Below are positions 1 to 7,226 of a stretch of 21,174 nt of DNA, in pieces. The position numbers were made by a program, and so were the translations under genes. Origin of the DNA: Bacillota bacterium. Its GTDB lineage: Bacteria; Bacillota; DTU030. The DNA lies in contig DUTA01000135.1 of assembly GCA_012842325.1 (NCBI GenBank), forward strand, positions 1 through 21,174, read 5' to 3'. Below the pieces are notes generated by a model. That model was not told the DNA's origin. It saw nothing but the letters and a program-made list of their open reading frames with translations, and ran no database searches. Within the stretch, counting starts at the first letter, position 1, and each line of letters starts with the position of its first letter.

Positions 1-1
1 C

Positions 2-820
2 AGGATTATTCTCCCCCTGGTCAAGGCCGTGAAGGCCGGCCTGGATCTTTCCGTCAACCAGCTGGAAGCCCACTATTTGGCGGGAGGCAACGTTGACCGG
101 GTGGTAGATGCCCTGATTGCCGCCCAGCGGGCCGATATACCTTTGACCTTTGAGCGGGCGGCGGCTATTGACCTGGCGGGGCGAAATGTCTTAGAAGCGG
201 TGCAGATGAGTGTCAACCCCAAGGTCATCACCACTCCTGTGATTGCCGCCGTGGCCATGAACGGCATCGAGGTGAAGGCTACGGCCAAGGTGACGGTGCG
301 GGCCAACATTGACCGGCTGGTGGGGGGAGCCGGGGAAGAGACCATTATTGCCCGGGTAGGAGAAGGCATTGTAACAACCATTGGTTCGTCGGCCAGCCAT
401 ACAGAAGTACTGGAAAACCCCGATTCAATTTCCCAGACGGTCCTGGATAAGGGGCTCGATGCCGGGACAGCCTTCGAGATCCTGTCTATCGACATAGCCG
501 ATGTCGATGTGGGGAAAAACATTGGGGCCCAGCTCCAGACCGACCAGGCGGAGGCAGACAAACGCATTGCCCAGGCCAAGGCGGAGGAAAGGAGGGCCAT
601 GGCCATCGCCAGGGAGCAGGAGATGAAGGCTGTGGTCCAGGAAATGCGGGCCCGGGTCGTGGAAGCCGAGGCGGAAGTGCCCAGGGCCATTGCCGAGGCC
701 CTGCGGCAGGGTAAGATCGGAGTGCTGGACTATCTGAATTTGAAGAATATCATTGCCGATACCCAAATGCGTCAGTCCATTGCCCAGCTGGAAAAAGGCC
801 CGGAGAAACAAGATGAGTAG
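2..820 (+). CDS. floA: FloA, flotillin-like membrane scaffold protein (5' partial)
   Basis: Bacterial flotillin of the FloA (YqfA) family, which organises functional membrane microdomains. The reading frame is open from base 2, and its first residues (RIILPLVKAVKAGL) still match the family, so the N-terminus lies upstream; the GTG at 29 is internal. About 272 residues are visible against about 330 in B. subtilis FloA, so the N-terminal membrane hairpin and roughly 60 residues are missing. Clear family signatures are HYLAGGNVDRVVDALIAAQR, AAIDLAGR, VNPKVI, RLVGGAGEETI, VGEGIV and AFEILSIDIADVDVGKNIGA. A helical E/A-rich stretch (QAEADKRIAQAKAEERRA and following) is the usual coiled-coil oligomerisation region. 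The gene ends 38 bp before the next one, so the two are probably cotranscribed. Identity rests on close recall of the B. subtilis protein and is very likely. Confidence 0.97.
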   Translation, partial: RIILPLVKAVKAGLDLSVNQLEAHYLAGGNVDRVVDALIAAQRADIPLTFERAAAIDLAGRNVLEAVQMSVNPKVITTPVIAAVAMNGIEVKATAKVTVRANIDRLVGGAGEETIIARVGEGIVTTIGSSASHTEVLENPDSISQTVLDKGLDAGTAFEILSIDIADVDVGKNIGAQLQTDQAEADKRIAQAKAEERRAMAIAREQEMKAVVQEMRARVVEAEAEVPRAIAEALRQGKIGVLDYLNLKNIIADTQMRQSIAQLEKGPEKQDE

Positions 821-858
821 GACAGGATGTAAGTTACCGCCAGGAAGGGGATGGTGCC

Positions 859-1287
859 GTGGGCCGCATACTGATTATCTATCTGATACTAGCCCTGGTT
901 TCCAGGGTAATCAGGGGCTTCCAGGAGAGCAAACGATCGGCTCCCAAACGCCGGGAGCCGCAGCCCTATCGGGGAGAAGGGGAGGTTGTCCCGGTACCGG
1001 AGAGAGGGAATTATTTTGCGGAAGAAGAGGAAGTGATGGCAGCCGGTTCGGCCTCCGGGCTACCGGGGGAGGGAGAAGGTGTTACCCGGGAATGGTCGGA
1101 AGGAGAGCTAGAACCCCGGCGGCGGGAGGAAGGGGAAAGGATACCAGGCCAGCCCCAGCCGCCGCGGACAAGGAGGGTAACCCGGGGTCCCGTCTTCCAA
1201 ACCGAGGCCTGGGCCCAGGGCGTTATTATGGCCGAGCTTTTGTCACCCCCCCGCTCCCAGAGGCCCTGGCGCCCACCGCTGGGATAG
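859..1287 (+). CDS. Small membrane-anchored protein of unknown function, next to floA
   Basis: I cannot assign a named family. The 142-aa product opens with a short hydrophobic segment (GRILIIYLILALVSRVIRGF, about residues 2-21) that should be a single membrane anchor. A low-complexity stretch rich in E, G, R and P covers about residues 25-115. A short, better-ordered C-terminus holds the motif AQGVIMAELLSPPRSQRPW. From memory, similar C-terminal motifs (of the form GIxxAExLGPPRAxRP) occur in small proteins at this locus in other Clostridia. The GTG start has an AAGGGG ribosome site about 8 bp upstream. The ATG at 851 in another frame stops after seven codons. The gene sits where B. subtilis has yqfB and is followed by a terminator-like hairpin, so it probably shares floA's transcript. 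A role in FloA microdomains is only a guess from position. Confidence 0.75.
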   Translation: MGRILIIYLILALVSRVIRGFQESKRSAPKRREPQPYRGEGEVVPVPERGNYFAEEEEVMAAGSASGLPGEGEGVTREWSEGELEPRRREEGERIPGQPQPPRTRRVTRGPVFQTEAWAQGVIMAELLSPPRSQRPWRPPLG

Positions 1288-1300
1288 ACCTGCAACACCG

Positions 1301-1334
1301 GAGTCTCCGCCCGCCGGGCTGGAGACTCTTCTTG
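1301..1334 (+). terminator. Probable Rho-independent terminator after the floA unit
   Basis: GAGTCTCCGCCC (1301-1312) and GGGCtGGAGACTC (1316-1328) form a 12-bp stem with one bulged T and a 3-nt loop. It is followed by TTCTTGT, a weak U-tract. It lies 13 bp after the unknown gene and about 80 bp before yqfC, so it plausibly separates the floA transcript from the sporulation genes. The imperfect T-run leaves open partial read-through. Confidence 0.6.
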
Positions 1335-1406
1335 TATTAAAGGCGGAGGCACAGGCATAGATCTAGGTAAAGGAAGGGCGACCCGAAAGGTAAAGGAGGG
1401 GCACAG

Positions 1407-1685
1407 GTGGGACGGCGGCTCCGGGCCCTGCGCAGTGAACTGGCTGATTTTTTTGAGCTCCCCAAGGACATCCTGCTGGATTTACCCCGGATTACCCTGC
1501 AGGGAAACCTGCGCCTGGTTATTGAAAACCACCGGGGTTTGATCCAGTATGAATCCGGCCAGATAAGGGTCTGTTTGGAGAAGGGAGAGTTGGTGATACT
1601 GGGGGACGATTTAAGTATTGCCTTAATTTCCCAGGAGGAAATAATCATTGAGGGCCGGCTCCGGGGCTTAGAGTTCCGGGATTAG
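1407..1685 (+). CDS. yqfC: YqfC, sporulation protein
   Basis: This 92-aa protein matches the YqfC family (a YabP-like fold found in endospore formers). Diagnostic features are the N-terminal segment with LPKDILLDLPRITLQGN, followed by alternating strands (LRLVIENHRGL, RVCLEKGELVILG) and the C-terminal IIIEGRLRGLEF. The length matches the usual 90-100 aa. The GTG start has an AAAGGAGGG site 6-7 bp upstream. The gene directly precedes yqfD, 11 bp away; this pairing is conserved, and in B. subtilis the pair is made in the mother cell under sigma-E. The exact biochemical role is unknown. Its presence is one of the best signs that the organism sporulates. Confidence 0.9.
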   Translation: MGRRLRALRSELADFFELPKDILLDLPRITLQGNLRLVIENHRGLIQYESGQIRVCLEKGELVILGDDLSIALISQEEIIIEGRLRGLEFRD

Positions 1686-1696
1686 GGGGTGGGGAG

Positions 1697-2938
1697 ATGC
1701 TTGTCCTGCACCTGTGGTATTATCTGACCGGCTATCTTTGTCTGCGGGTGGAGGGGCTTGCCCTAGAAAAATTTGTCAACCTCTGCATAAGCAGGGGTAT
1801 CTATTTATGGGGGATCCGGCGGGACGAAGGGGGCCTTGTGGCCTGCCTTGGTGTCACCAATTTTCGCCTCCTGCGTCCCATTGCCCGTTCTTCCCGGTGC
1901 CGGGTAAAGATTTTGCAAAAGAAGGGCATACCCTTCTACTGGCGGCACCTGCGGGGGCGGCAGGTCCTGATCGGGGGAGCCTTTCTTTTTTTCCTCAGCC
2001 TCTATATCCTGGGGTCCTTCCTTTGGACCATTGAGGTTACCGGCATAGTGGATCCGGCCCGGGTGGCACAGATAAGGGCTGAGGTGGAGAGGGAAGGCAT
2101 CAGGCCGGGGATCTGGAAGGGGAAAATTGATCCGGAAAGGCTTTCCCGCCAGATAATTCTCCATAACCCTGACCTGGCCTGGGTAAATGTGGAGATCCGG
2201 GGTACTATGCTGGTGATTGATGCCGTGCCCAAGCAACTGCAAGCCCGGGTGGGGCTGCCCTGCCATCTGGTGGCCAGGGAGGAAGGAGTTATTCAGGATC
2301 TTGACCTTCTGGCAGGGGAACCCCTGGTACAGGTGGGGGATACGGTGCAGCGGGGGGAAATACTGATCCGGGGGAGCCTTGGCGGGCGTCCCATTGCCGC
2401 CCAGGGCATAGTATGGGCCCTGATCTGGCCCGAGGCCTACGGGGAATGCCTGCGGGAGGAGATTGAACATAGGCGGACGGGTAGTGTCCACCGTGTTCTC
2501 ATCCTCCGGATAGGGGAGCGGGAATTTCCCCTGCCGGGGGCAGGGGAGGTGCCCTTCCATCTCTATGAAAAGGAGGCAGAGATTAAAAGGCTTATAAGCT
2601 GGAGGAATCTCGTCCTCCCTGTCGAAGCAATAATAATCACGTATTATGAAGTGGAAGAAGTGGTCCACCGGCTCTCCGTTGCCGAAGCGGAAGAACGGGC
2701 CCGGGCGGCAGCACTGGCAAAGATTAAAAGCCGCCTTTCCCCGGAAGCCCGGATTTTGCAGGAGGAAGTGAAACGAATACCCCAGGGGAGTTTGGAGAAG
2801 GTCCTGGTGAAGGTGACCTGCGAGGTCCTGGAGAATATTGCTGAACCCCGGGGTTTTGAGCCAGAAGCACTGGAAAGAGAAAGGGGACAACAGTTTGAGA
2901 CAAGAGGCGAAAGCCAGACTGGTGGTACAGAACAATGA
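1697..2938 (+). CDS. yqfD: YqfD, stage IV sporulation membrane protein
   Basis: A 413-aa protein of the YqfD (stage IV sporulation) family. It has a globular N-terminal part, one strongly hydrophobic segment at about residues 90-113 (VLIGGAFLFFLSLYILGSF), and a long region after it that should lie across the membrane. Family-like stretches there include WTIEVTG, NPDLAWVNVEIRGT, GDTVQRGEILIRG and the HRRTGSVHRVLILRIG region. The helical, charged C-terminus (EEVVHRLSVAEAEERARAAA) resembles the tail of other members. B. subtilis YqfD is about 398 aa, so the length fits. The ATG start follows GGTGGGGAG. The end overlaps the likely phoH start by 44 bp. Function is required late in engulfment or cortex formation in related organisms, but the activity is undefined. 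Confidence 0.93.
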   Translation: MLVLHLWYYLTGYLCLRVEGLALEKFVNLCISRGIYLWGIRRDEGGLVACLGVTNFRLLRPIARSSRCRVKILQKKGIPFYWRHLRGRQVLIGGAFLFFLSLYILGSFLWTIEVTGIVDPARVAQIRAEVEREGIRPGIWKGKIDPERLSRQIILHNPDLAWVNVEIRGTMLVIDAVPKQLQARVGLPCHLVAREEGVIQDLDLLAGEPLVQVGDTVQRGEILIRGSLGGRPIAAQGIVWALIWPEAYGECLREEIEHRRTGSVHRVLILRIGEREFPLPGAGEVPFHLYEKEAEIKRLISWRNLVLPVEAIIITYYEVEEVVHRLSVAEAEERARAAALAKIKSRLSPEARILQEEVKRIPQGSLEKVLVKVTCEVLENIAEPRGFEPEALERERGQQFETRGESQTGGTEQ

Positions 2939-3917
2939 AGAGGCACTGGCCCTCTTTGGCCAGTTTGACGAGCATCTGAAGCTGCTGGAAAAGGCTTTTC
3001 CCGTCAAAATTTTGCCGCGGGGAACCGAACTCACCATCTCCGGCGATGCCGAAAATGTGGACAAGGTTCAGGGAGTGCTCCGGCAGCTCCTTGAAGTGAT
3101 ACAGCAGGGAAATACCATTAGCCTCCAGGATGTCCGTTATACCATCCAGATGGCCAAGGGGGAAGAGAAACTCCAACTGGGGGAATTGTTCCACGACGTT
3201 ATCATTGTCACCAACAGGGGTAAAGAGATAAAGCCGAAGACCAAGGGCCAGAAGGCATATGTGGATGCCATGCGGCGGGATGATATTGTCTTTGGCATCG
3301 GTCCGGCGGGTACCGGCAAGACCTATCTGGCCATGGCCATGGCCGTCCAGGCATTGAAGGCCAAGGAAGTCAACCGGATCATTCTCACCCGTCCGGCGGT
3401 GGAGGCGGGGGAAAAACTGGGCTTTCTGCCGGGGGATCTGCAGGAAAAGGTGGATCCGTACCTGCGCCCCCTGTACGATGCCCTGTATGACATCCTGGGC
3501 ATTGATACCTTTCGGAAATACGTGGAGAGGGGCATTATTGAAGTGGCTCCCCTGGCCTATATGCGGGGCAGAACCCTGGATGATTCCTTTATCCTCCTGG
3601 ATGAAGCCCAGAATACAACGCCGGAACAAATGAAGATGTTCCTCACCCGCCTGGGGTTTGGCTCTAAAGCTGTCGTTACCGGAGACATTACCCAGATAGA
3701 TCTGCCCCGGGACCAGTTTTCCGGCCTGGAAGAGGTGCAAGTCATTTTAAAGGATATCCCGGGGATCTCCTTTGTCTATTTGACACAGAAGGATGTGGTC
3801 CGGCATGCCCTGGTGCAGAGGGTGATAAAGGCCTATGAAGAATATGAGAAAAGGCGGGAGAAGGCCGGGATAAAACCGGAAATCTATCCCGATAAAAGGA
3901 CCTTTTCCCAGGACTAG
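2895..3917 (+). CDS. phoH: PhoH-family ATPase
   Basis: Cytoplasmic P-loop ATPase of the PhoH (YbeZ) family, usually found beside ybeY and implicated in RNA metabolism. From a TTG start the product is 340 aa (B. subtilis PhoH is 319). An N-terminal KH-like region (about residues 10-80, NEEALALFGQFDEHLKLLE) precedes the ATPase core. Walker A is GPAGTGKT at residues 136-143, followed by ILTRPAVEAGEKLGFLPGDL and VDPYLRPLYDAL. Walker B is FILLDEAQN, with D236 and E237, and the sensor-like ITGD/VTGD strand follows. I chose TTG 2895 because AGGGGA lies about 7 bp upstream and homology begins just after it; an in-frame start at 2838 would add 19 unrelated residues inside yqfD. The 44-bp overlap suggests translational coupling to yqfD. 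Confidence 0.95.
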   Translation: MRQEAKARLVVQNNEEALALFGQFDEHLKLLEKAFPVKILPRGTELTISGDAENVDKVQGVLRQLLEVIQQGNTISLQDVRYTIQMAKGEEKLQLGELFHDVIIVTNRGKEIKPKTKGQKAYVDAMRRDDIVFGIGPAGTGKTYLAMAMAVQALKAKEVNRIILTRPAVEAGEKLGFLPGDLQEKVDPYLRPLYDALYDILGIDTFRKYVERGIIEVAPLAYMRGRTLDDSFILLDEAQNTTPEQMKMFLTRLGFGSKAVVTGDITQIDLPRDQFSGLEEVQVILKDIPGISFVYLTQKDVVRHALVQRVIKAYEEYEKRREKAGIKPEIYPDKRTFSQD

Positions 3918-3942
3918 AACAGAGCCGATGGAGGTTGTTTAA

Positions 3943-6087
3943 TTGAGTCCATTATTTGGCCTGCAGAAAAACTGGCAGCAAGCTGCCAGGGGAGGGTTCT
4001 TCTCTTCCTTCCCCTTTCGCCGTTGGCTCCTGGCTGCCCTTGTTTTTTTTGTTATAACGGGCATCCTGGCCATGGACTTTTACAAAGTCGAGGAGCTCAA
4101 GGTGGGTATGCCCAGCCCCGCCGATTACCGGGCTCCCCGGACTGTGGACTATATAGATGAAGAAAAGACGGAAGAGCTCAGGGAAACGGCCGCCCGGCTG
4201 GTTGAACCTGTTTACGATCCGGATTTGGCCGTCAATAATGAAGTGTTGGCGGAGTTGGGCCAGGCCTTTGTCACCATAAGGGAAATACGTTCCCAGCTGG
4301 ACCTGGCGGAAGGGGAAAAAAGGGAACGGCTGAAGCAGGAACTGCCTTTTGTTTTGTCCGAGTCCGACCTGGATACCCTCCTGGTCCTCGATGAAAGGAA
4401 ACTGGACTCCCTGGAAGAAACAGCCCTGGAAATGGTAACGTCTGCCCTGCAGGGGGGCATTAGGGAACACCAGCTGGAAGAAGAGCGGGAGTGGTTGCGG
4501 ACCGAGGGGGAGAACCTGTCCCTGCCGGAAAGTGAAACACAGCTTTTAAATGCCATTACAACCCAGGTCATCCGCCCCAACCTGGTCTTCAATGAGGCGG
4601 AGACGGAACGGCGGCGCACCCGGGCCCGGATGAATGTTCAACCGGTAATACGCACTATTGTGCAGGATTATCCCATCGTCAGGGAAGGGGAACTGCTTAC
4701 CCCCGAGCATTTAGAACAGCTGGAAGCCCTGGGACTGCTGCAAAAGGCGGAGAACCTCTGGGCCAAGGTTTTTGGCCTGGCCCTCCTGGTACTGGCCATG
4801 ATGGCCCTGGGCTTCATCTACATGTATTTGTTTGAAAGGGAAATCTGGCGGAACGACAGTTTGCTGGCCCTGCTGGGTTTGCTTGTCATTGTCAACCTGC
4901 TTTTGGCCAAGCTTCTGGCCCTCATCCCCAATCCCCTCTTTGGCTATTTGATCCCCGTGGCGGCCGGTTCTATGCTGGTGGTCATCCTCCTCAACAATCA
5001 TCTGGCCATTCTCTTCACGATATTTATGGCCGTACTCGTCGGCCTTATTGTGGGAGGAGAATTGGGCTACGTCCTGGTGGCTCTGGTCGGCGGTCTGGTG
5101 GGGACCTTCAGCGTTTCCCGCTTGCATCAGCGTTCCCAGCTCACCAGGGCGGGCCTTGTGGTTGCCGGCGCCAACCTGGTTACCGTTGTCGGTCAGGGTC
5201 TCTTTACTCTGCGTCCCTGGCAGGAGGTATCCCTGGGAGCTGCCCTGGGCATAATAAACGGCGTCCTGGCTGCCATTTTGACCATCGGTTTGTTGCCCTA
5301 CCTGGAAAATAGCTTTAACCTGACGACGGCGATTAAACTCTTGGAGATCTCCAATCCCAATCATCCCCTGTTGAAAAGACTCCTTTTGGAGGCACCGGGG
5401 ACCTATCATCACAGCATCATGGTGGGCAATTTGGGAGAAGCGGCGGCCGAGGCTCTGGGAGCCGATGCCCTTTTAGTCCGGGCCGGTGCCTATTACCACG
5501 ATGTGGGAAAACTGAAACGACCCTATTTCTTTATTGAAAACCAGGTATTGAAGGATAATCCCCATGACAAAATATCGCCGAACCTCAGTGCCCAAATTAT
5601 TATTTCCCACGTTAAAGATGGGCTGGACATGGCCCAGAAGCATCGCCTGCCCCGGGTCATTCAGGATATAATTGCCCAGCACCACGGCACCTGCCTGACC
5701 GGCTTTTTCTATCACCGGGCCCTGGAAGCTGCCGGGGACCAGCAGGTGGCAGAGGAAGATTACCGTTACCCCGGCCCCAAACCCCAGACCAGGGAAGCGG
5801 CCATAGTCATGCTGGCGGATACCGTCGAGGCGGCAGTTCGTTCCCTGACCAGTCCAACCCCGAACCGGCTTGAGGGCATGGTCCACAAGCTGATTAAGGA
5901 GCGCCTTCATGCCGGCCAGCTGGATGAGTGTGATCTGACCTTCCGGGATCTAAATGTCATTGCCCAGTCCTTTGTCCAGGTATTGACGGGAATCTTTCAT
6001 ACCAGAATCGAGTATCCCGACCAGGTAGAGAAGGTGTTGGAAGGAGAAAGGGAAAATGGAAATCCTGATTCAGAACAGGCAGAGTAA
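3943..6087 (+). CDS. pgpH: PgpH-type 7TM-HD protein, cyclic-di-AMP phosphodiesterase
   Basis: Membrane enzyme of the 7TMR-HD family (YqfF/PgpH), which hydrolyses cyclic di-AMP to pApA. It has 714 aa, close to the 711 of B. subtilis YqfF. Architecture: cytoplasmic N-terminus; TM1 at about 29-48; a large extracellular 7TMR-HDED domain to about residue 270; seven membrane spans at about 276-454; then a cytosolic HD domain. The metal-binding set is complete: H489/H490 (YHHSIMVGNLGEAA), H519-D520 (YYHDVGK), ISH, H580-H581 (AQHHGT) and D626 (LADTVEAA). The start is TTG with GGAGG 8 bp upstream, 25 bp after phoH. The last 32 bp overlap ybeY. Activity is inferred from the family; all expected catalytic residues are present. 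Confidence 0.95.
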   Translation: MSPLFGLQKNWQQAARGGFFSSFPFRRWLLAALVFFVITGILAMDFYKVEELKVGMPSPADYRAPRTVDYIDEEKTEELRETAARLVEPVYDPDLAVNNEVLAELGQAFVTIREIRSQLDLAEGEKRERLKQELPFVLSESDLDTLLVLDERKLDSLEETALEMVTSALQGGIREHQLEEEREWLRTEGENLSLPESETQLLNAITTQVIRPNLVFNEAETERRRTRARMNVQPVIRTIVQDYPIVREGELLTPEHLEQLEALGLLQKAENLWAKVFGLALLVLAMMALGFIYMYLFEREIWRNDSLLALLGLLVIVNLLLAKLLALIPNPLFGYLIPVAAGSMLVVILLNNHLAILFTIFMAVLVGLIVGGELGYVLVALVGGLVGTFSVSRLHQRSQLTRAGLVVAGANLVTVVGQGLFTLRPWQEVSLGAALGIINGVLAAILTIGLLPYLENSFNLTTAIKLLEISNPNHPLLKRLLLEAPGTYHHSIMVGNLGEAAAEALGADALLVRAGAYYHDVGKLKRPYFFIENQVLKDNPHDKISPNLSAQIIISHVKDGLDMAQKHRLPRVIQDIIAQHHGTCLTGFFYHRALEAAGDQQVAEEDYRYPGPKPQTREAAIVMLADTVEAAVRSLTSPTPNRLEGMVHKLIKERLHAGQLDECDLTFRDLNVIAQSFVQVLTGIFHTRIEYPDQVEKVLEGERENGNPDSEQAE

Positions 6088-6529
6088 GATCGAGTGCCCG
6101 GCAGAATTGGAAAAACTATTGGAACAGGCCGTGGAGGAGGTTTTAAAAAGCGAGGGGTATCCTCTGGAGGCGGAGGTGGGCATTGCCCTGGTTGATGACG
6201 AGGCGATTAGAAAATATAATAAAATTTACAGGGGAATTGACAGTCCCACCGACGTCCTCTCCTTTCCCCAGTGGGAAGGGGACGGCCCCTATGCAACCCC
6301 GGCGGGAGAATACCTGTTGGGCGATATTTTAATCAGCCTGGAGAGGGCAGCCCTGCAGGCGGAGGAATATGGCCACAGCCTGACCAGGGAAGTGACCTAT
6401 TTGGTTGTCCATGGCCTCTATCATCTCCTGGGCTACGACCATGAAACACCGGAACAGAAGGAAGCAATGCGGGCCCGGGAGGAAATGACACTTGCCAGGC
6501 TGGGATTGGAGCGAAAGTCATGGGAATAA
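6056..6529 (+). CDS. ybeY: YbeY, rRNA maturation endoribonuclease
   Basis: Single-strand-specific metal-dependent RNase that takes part in 16S rRNA 3'-end maturation and late 70S quality control. The 157-aa protein carries the signature HGLYHLLGYDH, with zinc ligands H119, H123 and H129. Upstream is the conserved YRGIDSPTDVLSFPQ segment and GDILIS. The ATG has AAGGAG 9 bp upstream and lies inside pgpH, an overlap of 32 bp. The order phoH-pgpH-ybeY-dgkA is standard in Firmicutes. No unusual residue was seen. Confidence 0.97.
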   Translation: MEILIQNRQSKIECPAELEKLLEQAVEEVLKSEGYPLEAEVGIALVDDEAIRKYNKIYRGIDSPTDVLSFPQWEGDGPYATPAGEYLLGDILISLERAALQAEEYGHSLTREVTYLVVHGLYHLLGYDHETPEQKEAMRAREEMTLARLGLERKSWE

Positions 6530-6897
6530 AGGGGGTATGCCGGAGCTTTTCTTATGCCCTGGAGGGGCTCCGCTATGCCTACCGGACCCAGCGAAACATT
6601 CGGATCCATACTGCCGTGGCAGCAGCAACCCTGGCCGCTGCCTGGGCCGGCAAATTCTCCCGGGGAGAAATAATCCTGCTCCTGTTGACCATTACCCTGG
6701 TGGTGGGAGCCGAGCTGGTGAATACGGCCATTGAAGTGACGGTCGATCTTATTACCCCGGAGTACAACCGGCTGGCCCGGGTGGCCAAAAATGTGGCGGC
6801 AGCAGCCGTACTGGTCACAGCCGGCAATGCGGTCCTCGTCGGCATCCTGCTCTTTGGCCCCCGGTTGCTGACAATTGTCCAAGCCCTCTGGCATTAG
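6520..6897 (+). CDS. dgkA: DgkA-family undecaprenol/diacylglycerol kinase
   Basis: Small integral membrane kinase of the prokaryotic DgkA family; Gram-positive members mainly phosphorylate undecaprenol for cell-wall lipid carrier recycling. It has 125 aa and three hydrophobic helices (about 29-46, 50-66 and 93-118). The active-site helix reads AELVNTAIEVTVD, giving E65, N68, E72 and D76 in the family spacing. Two positions differ from the E. coli enzyme: the residue at the E28 place is Q (in TQRNIRIH), and the AKD motif reads AKN, so N91 replaces D95. Whether these are common in this lineage I cannot check. The ATG overlaps the ybeY end by 10 bp. In B. subtilis cdd follows here; in this window a 6-kb block intervenes. 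Confidence 0.93.
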   Translation: MGIKGVCRSFSYALEGLRYAYRTQRNIRIHTAVAAATLAAAWAGKFSRGEIILLLLTITLVVGAELVNTAIEVTVDLITPEYNRLARVAKNVAAAAVLVTAGNAVLVGILLFGPRLLTIVQALWH

Positions 6898-7226
6898 CCC
6901 CCGGAAGGTGTTGGCGCGGGGTATTGTGCATATAGCAGGAATTTTGCAAATAGAATTATCAGGGGCAGGAAAAAAGGCAGACATGGAGAATCCTTTTTTA
7001 TAAGATTTTAGCTGAAAGGGCAGGTGGTCTTGGGGAAGCTAACATGGATTGAAAAATGAGAAGCAGCGAAATGATTGTGTTTATTCTGCCTCTTTATTGG
7101 TTTATCGGCAACTGTATCTTCCGGGTGGTACCTGGTCTTGTAAAGGGGGTGATAGGGGAAGGGTAGTCGGGGATGTTCAGCATGCTGGTCCAGTAAAGGA
7201 AGGATTATGAAAAGGGGGTTTAGAGG
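6898..7226 (+). other. 329-bp gap before the TRAP operon, no certain gene
   Basis: No convincing gene, RNA family or strong promoter is visible. It contains an 8-bp A/T-rich inverted repeat, AAAAAAGG (6970-6977) and CCTTTTTT (6992-6999), which could act as a weak terminator after dgkA. It also holds a perfect 10-bp palindrome CAGCATGCTG (7178-7187) and a short ORF of 36 codons (7056-7166) encoding a hydrophobic peptide without a clear ribosome site. Base composition is more A/T-rich than in the flanking genes. The gap marks the left edge of the block that separates dgkA from cdd, and should contain the TRAP operon promoter, though I could not identify it. Confidence 0.5.

Noticed and set aside
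753..1340. Plus-strand open frame of 195 codons overlapping the unknown gene after floA
   Set aside because: It begins inside floA, its product is low complexity, and the frame at 859 has a proper ribosome site and membrane anchor.
1332..1363. Sigma-E-like boxes (TTGTATT and CATAGATC) before yqfC
   Set aside because: The spacing of 17 bp is too long for sigma-E and the -10 match is poor; not strong enough to list as a promoter.
2838..2894. Earlier phoH start at 2838
   Set aside because: It would add 19 unrelated residues deep inside yqfD; TTG 2895 has a good ribosome site and homology begins there.
1805..3064. Long minus-strand open frame opposite yqfD
   Set aside because: It mirrors the codon pattern of the yqfD and phoH genes in GC-rich DNA, gives a low-complexity product with no family resemblance, and has no ribosome site. 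The other minus-strand frames (for example opposite phoH, pgpH and glyQ) are rejected for the same reasons.
6911..6930. TTGGCGCG with TTGTGCA resembling a sigma-54 promoter
   Set aside because: The distance between the GG and GC elements is 13 rather than 10 bases, and no enhancer-binding regulator is encoded nearby.
7123..7132. GGGTGGTACC resembling a T-box antiterminator motif upstream of the TRAP receptor
   Set aside because: No stem I, specifier loop, AG bulge or following terminator is visible, and the next gene is not amino-acid related in any clear way.
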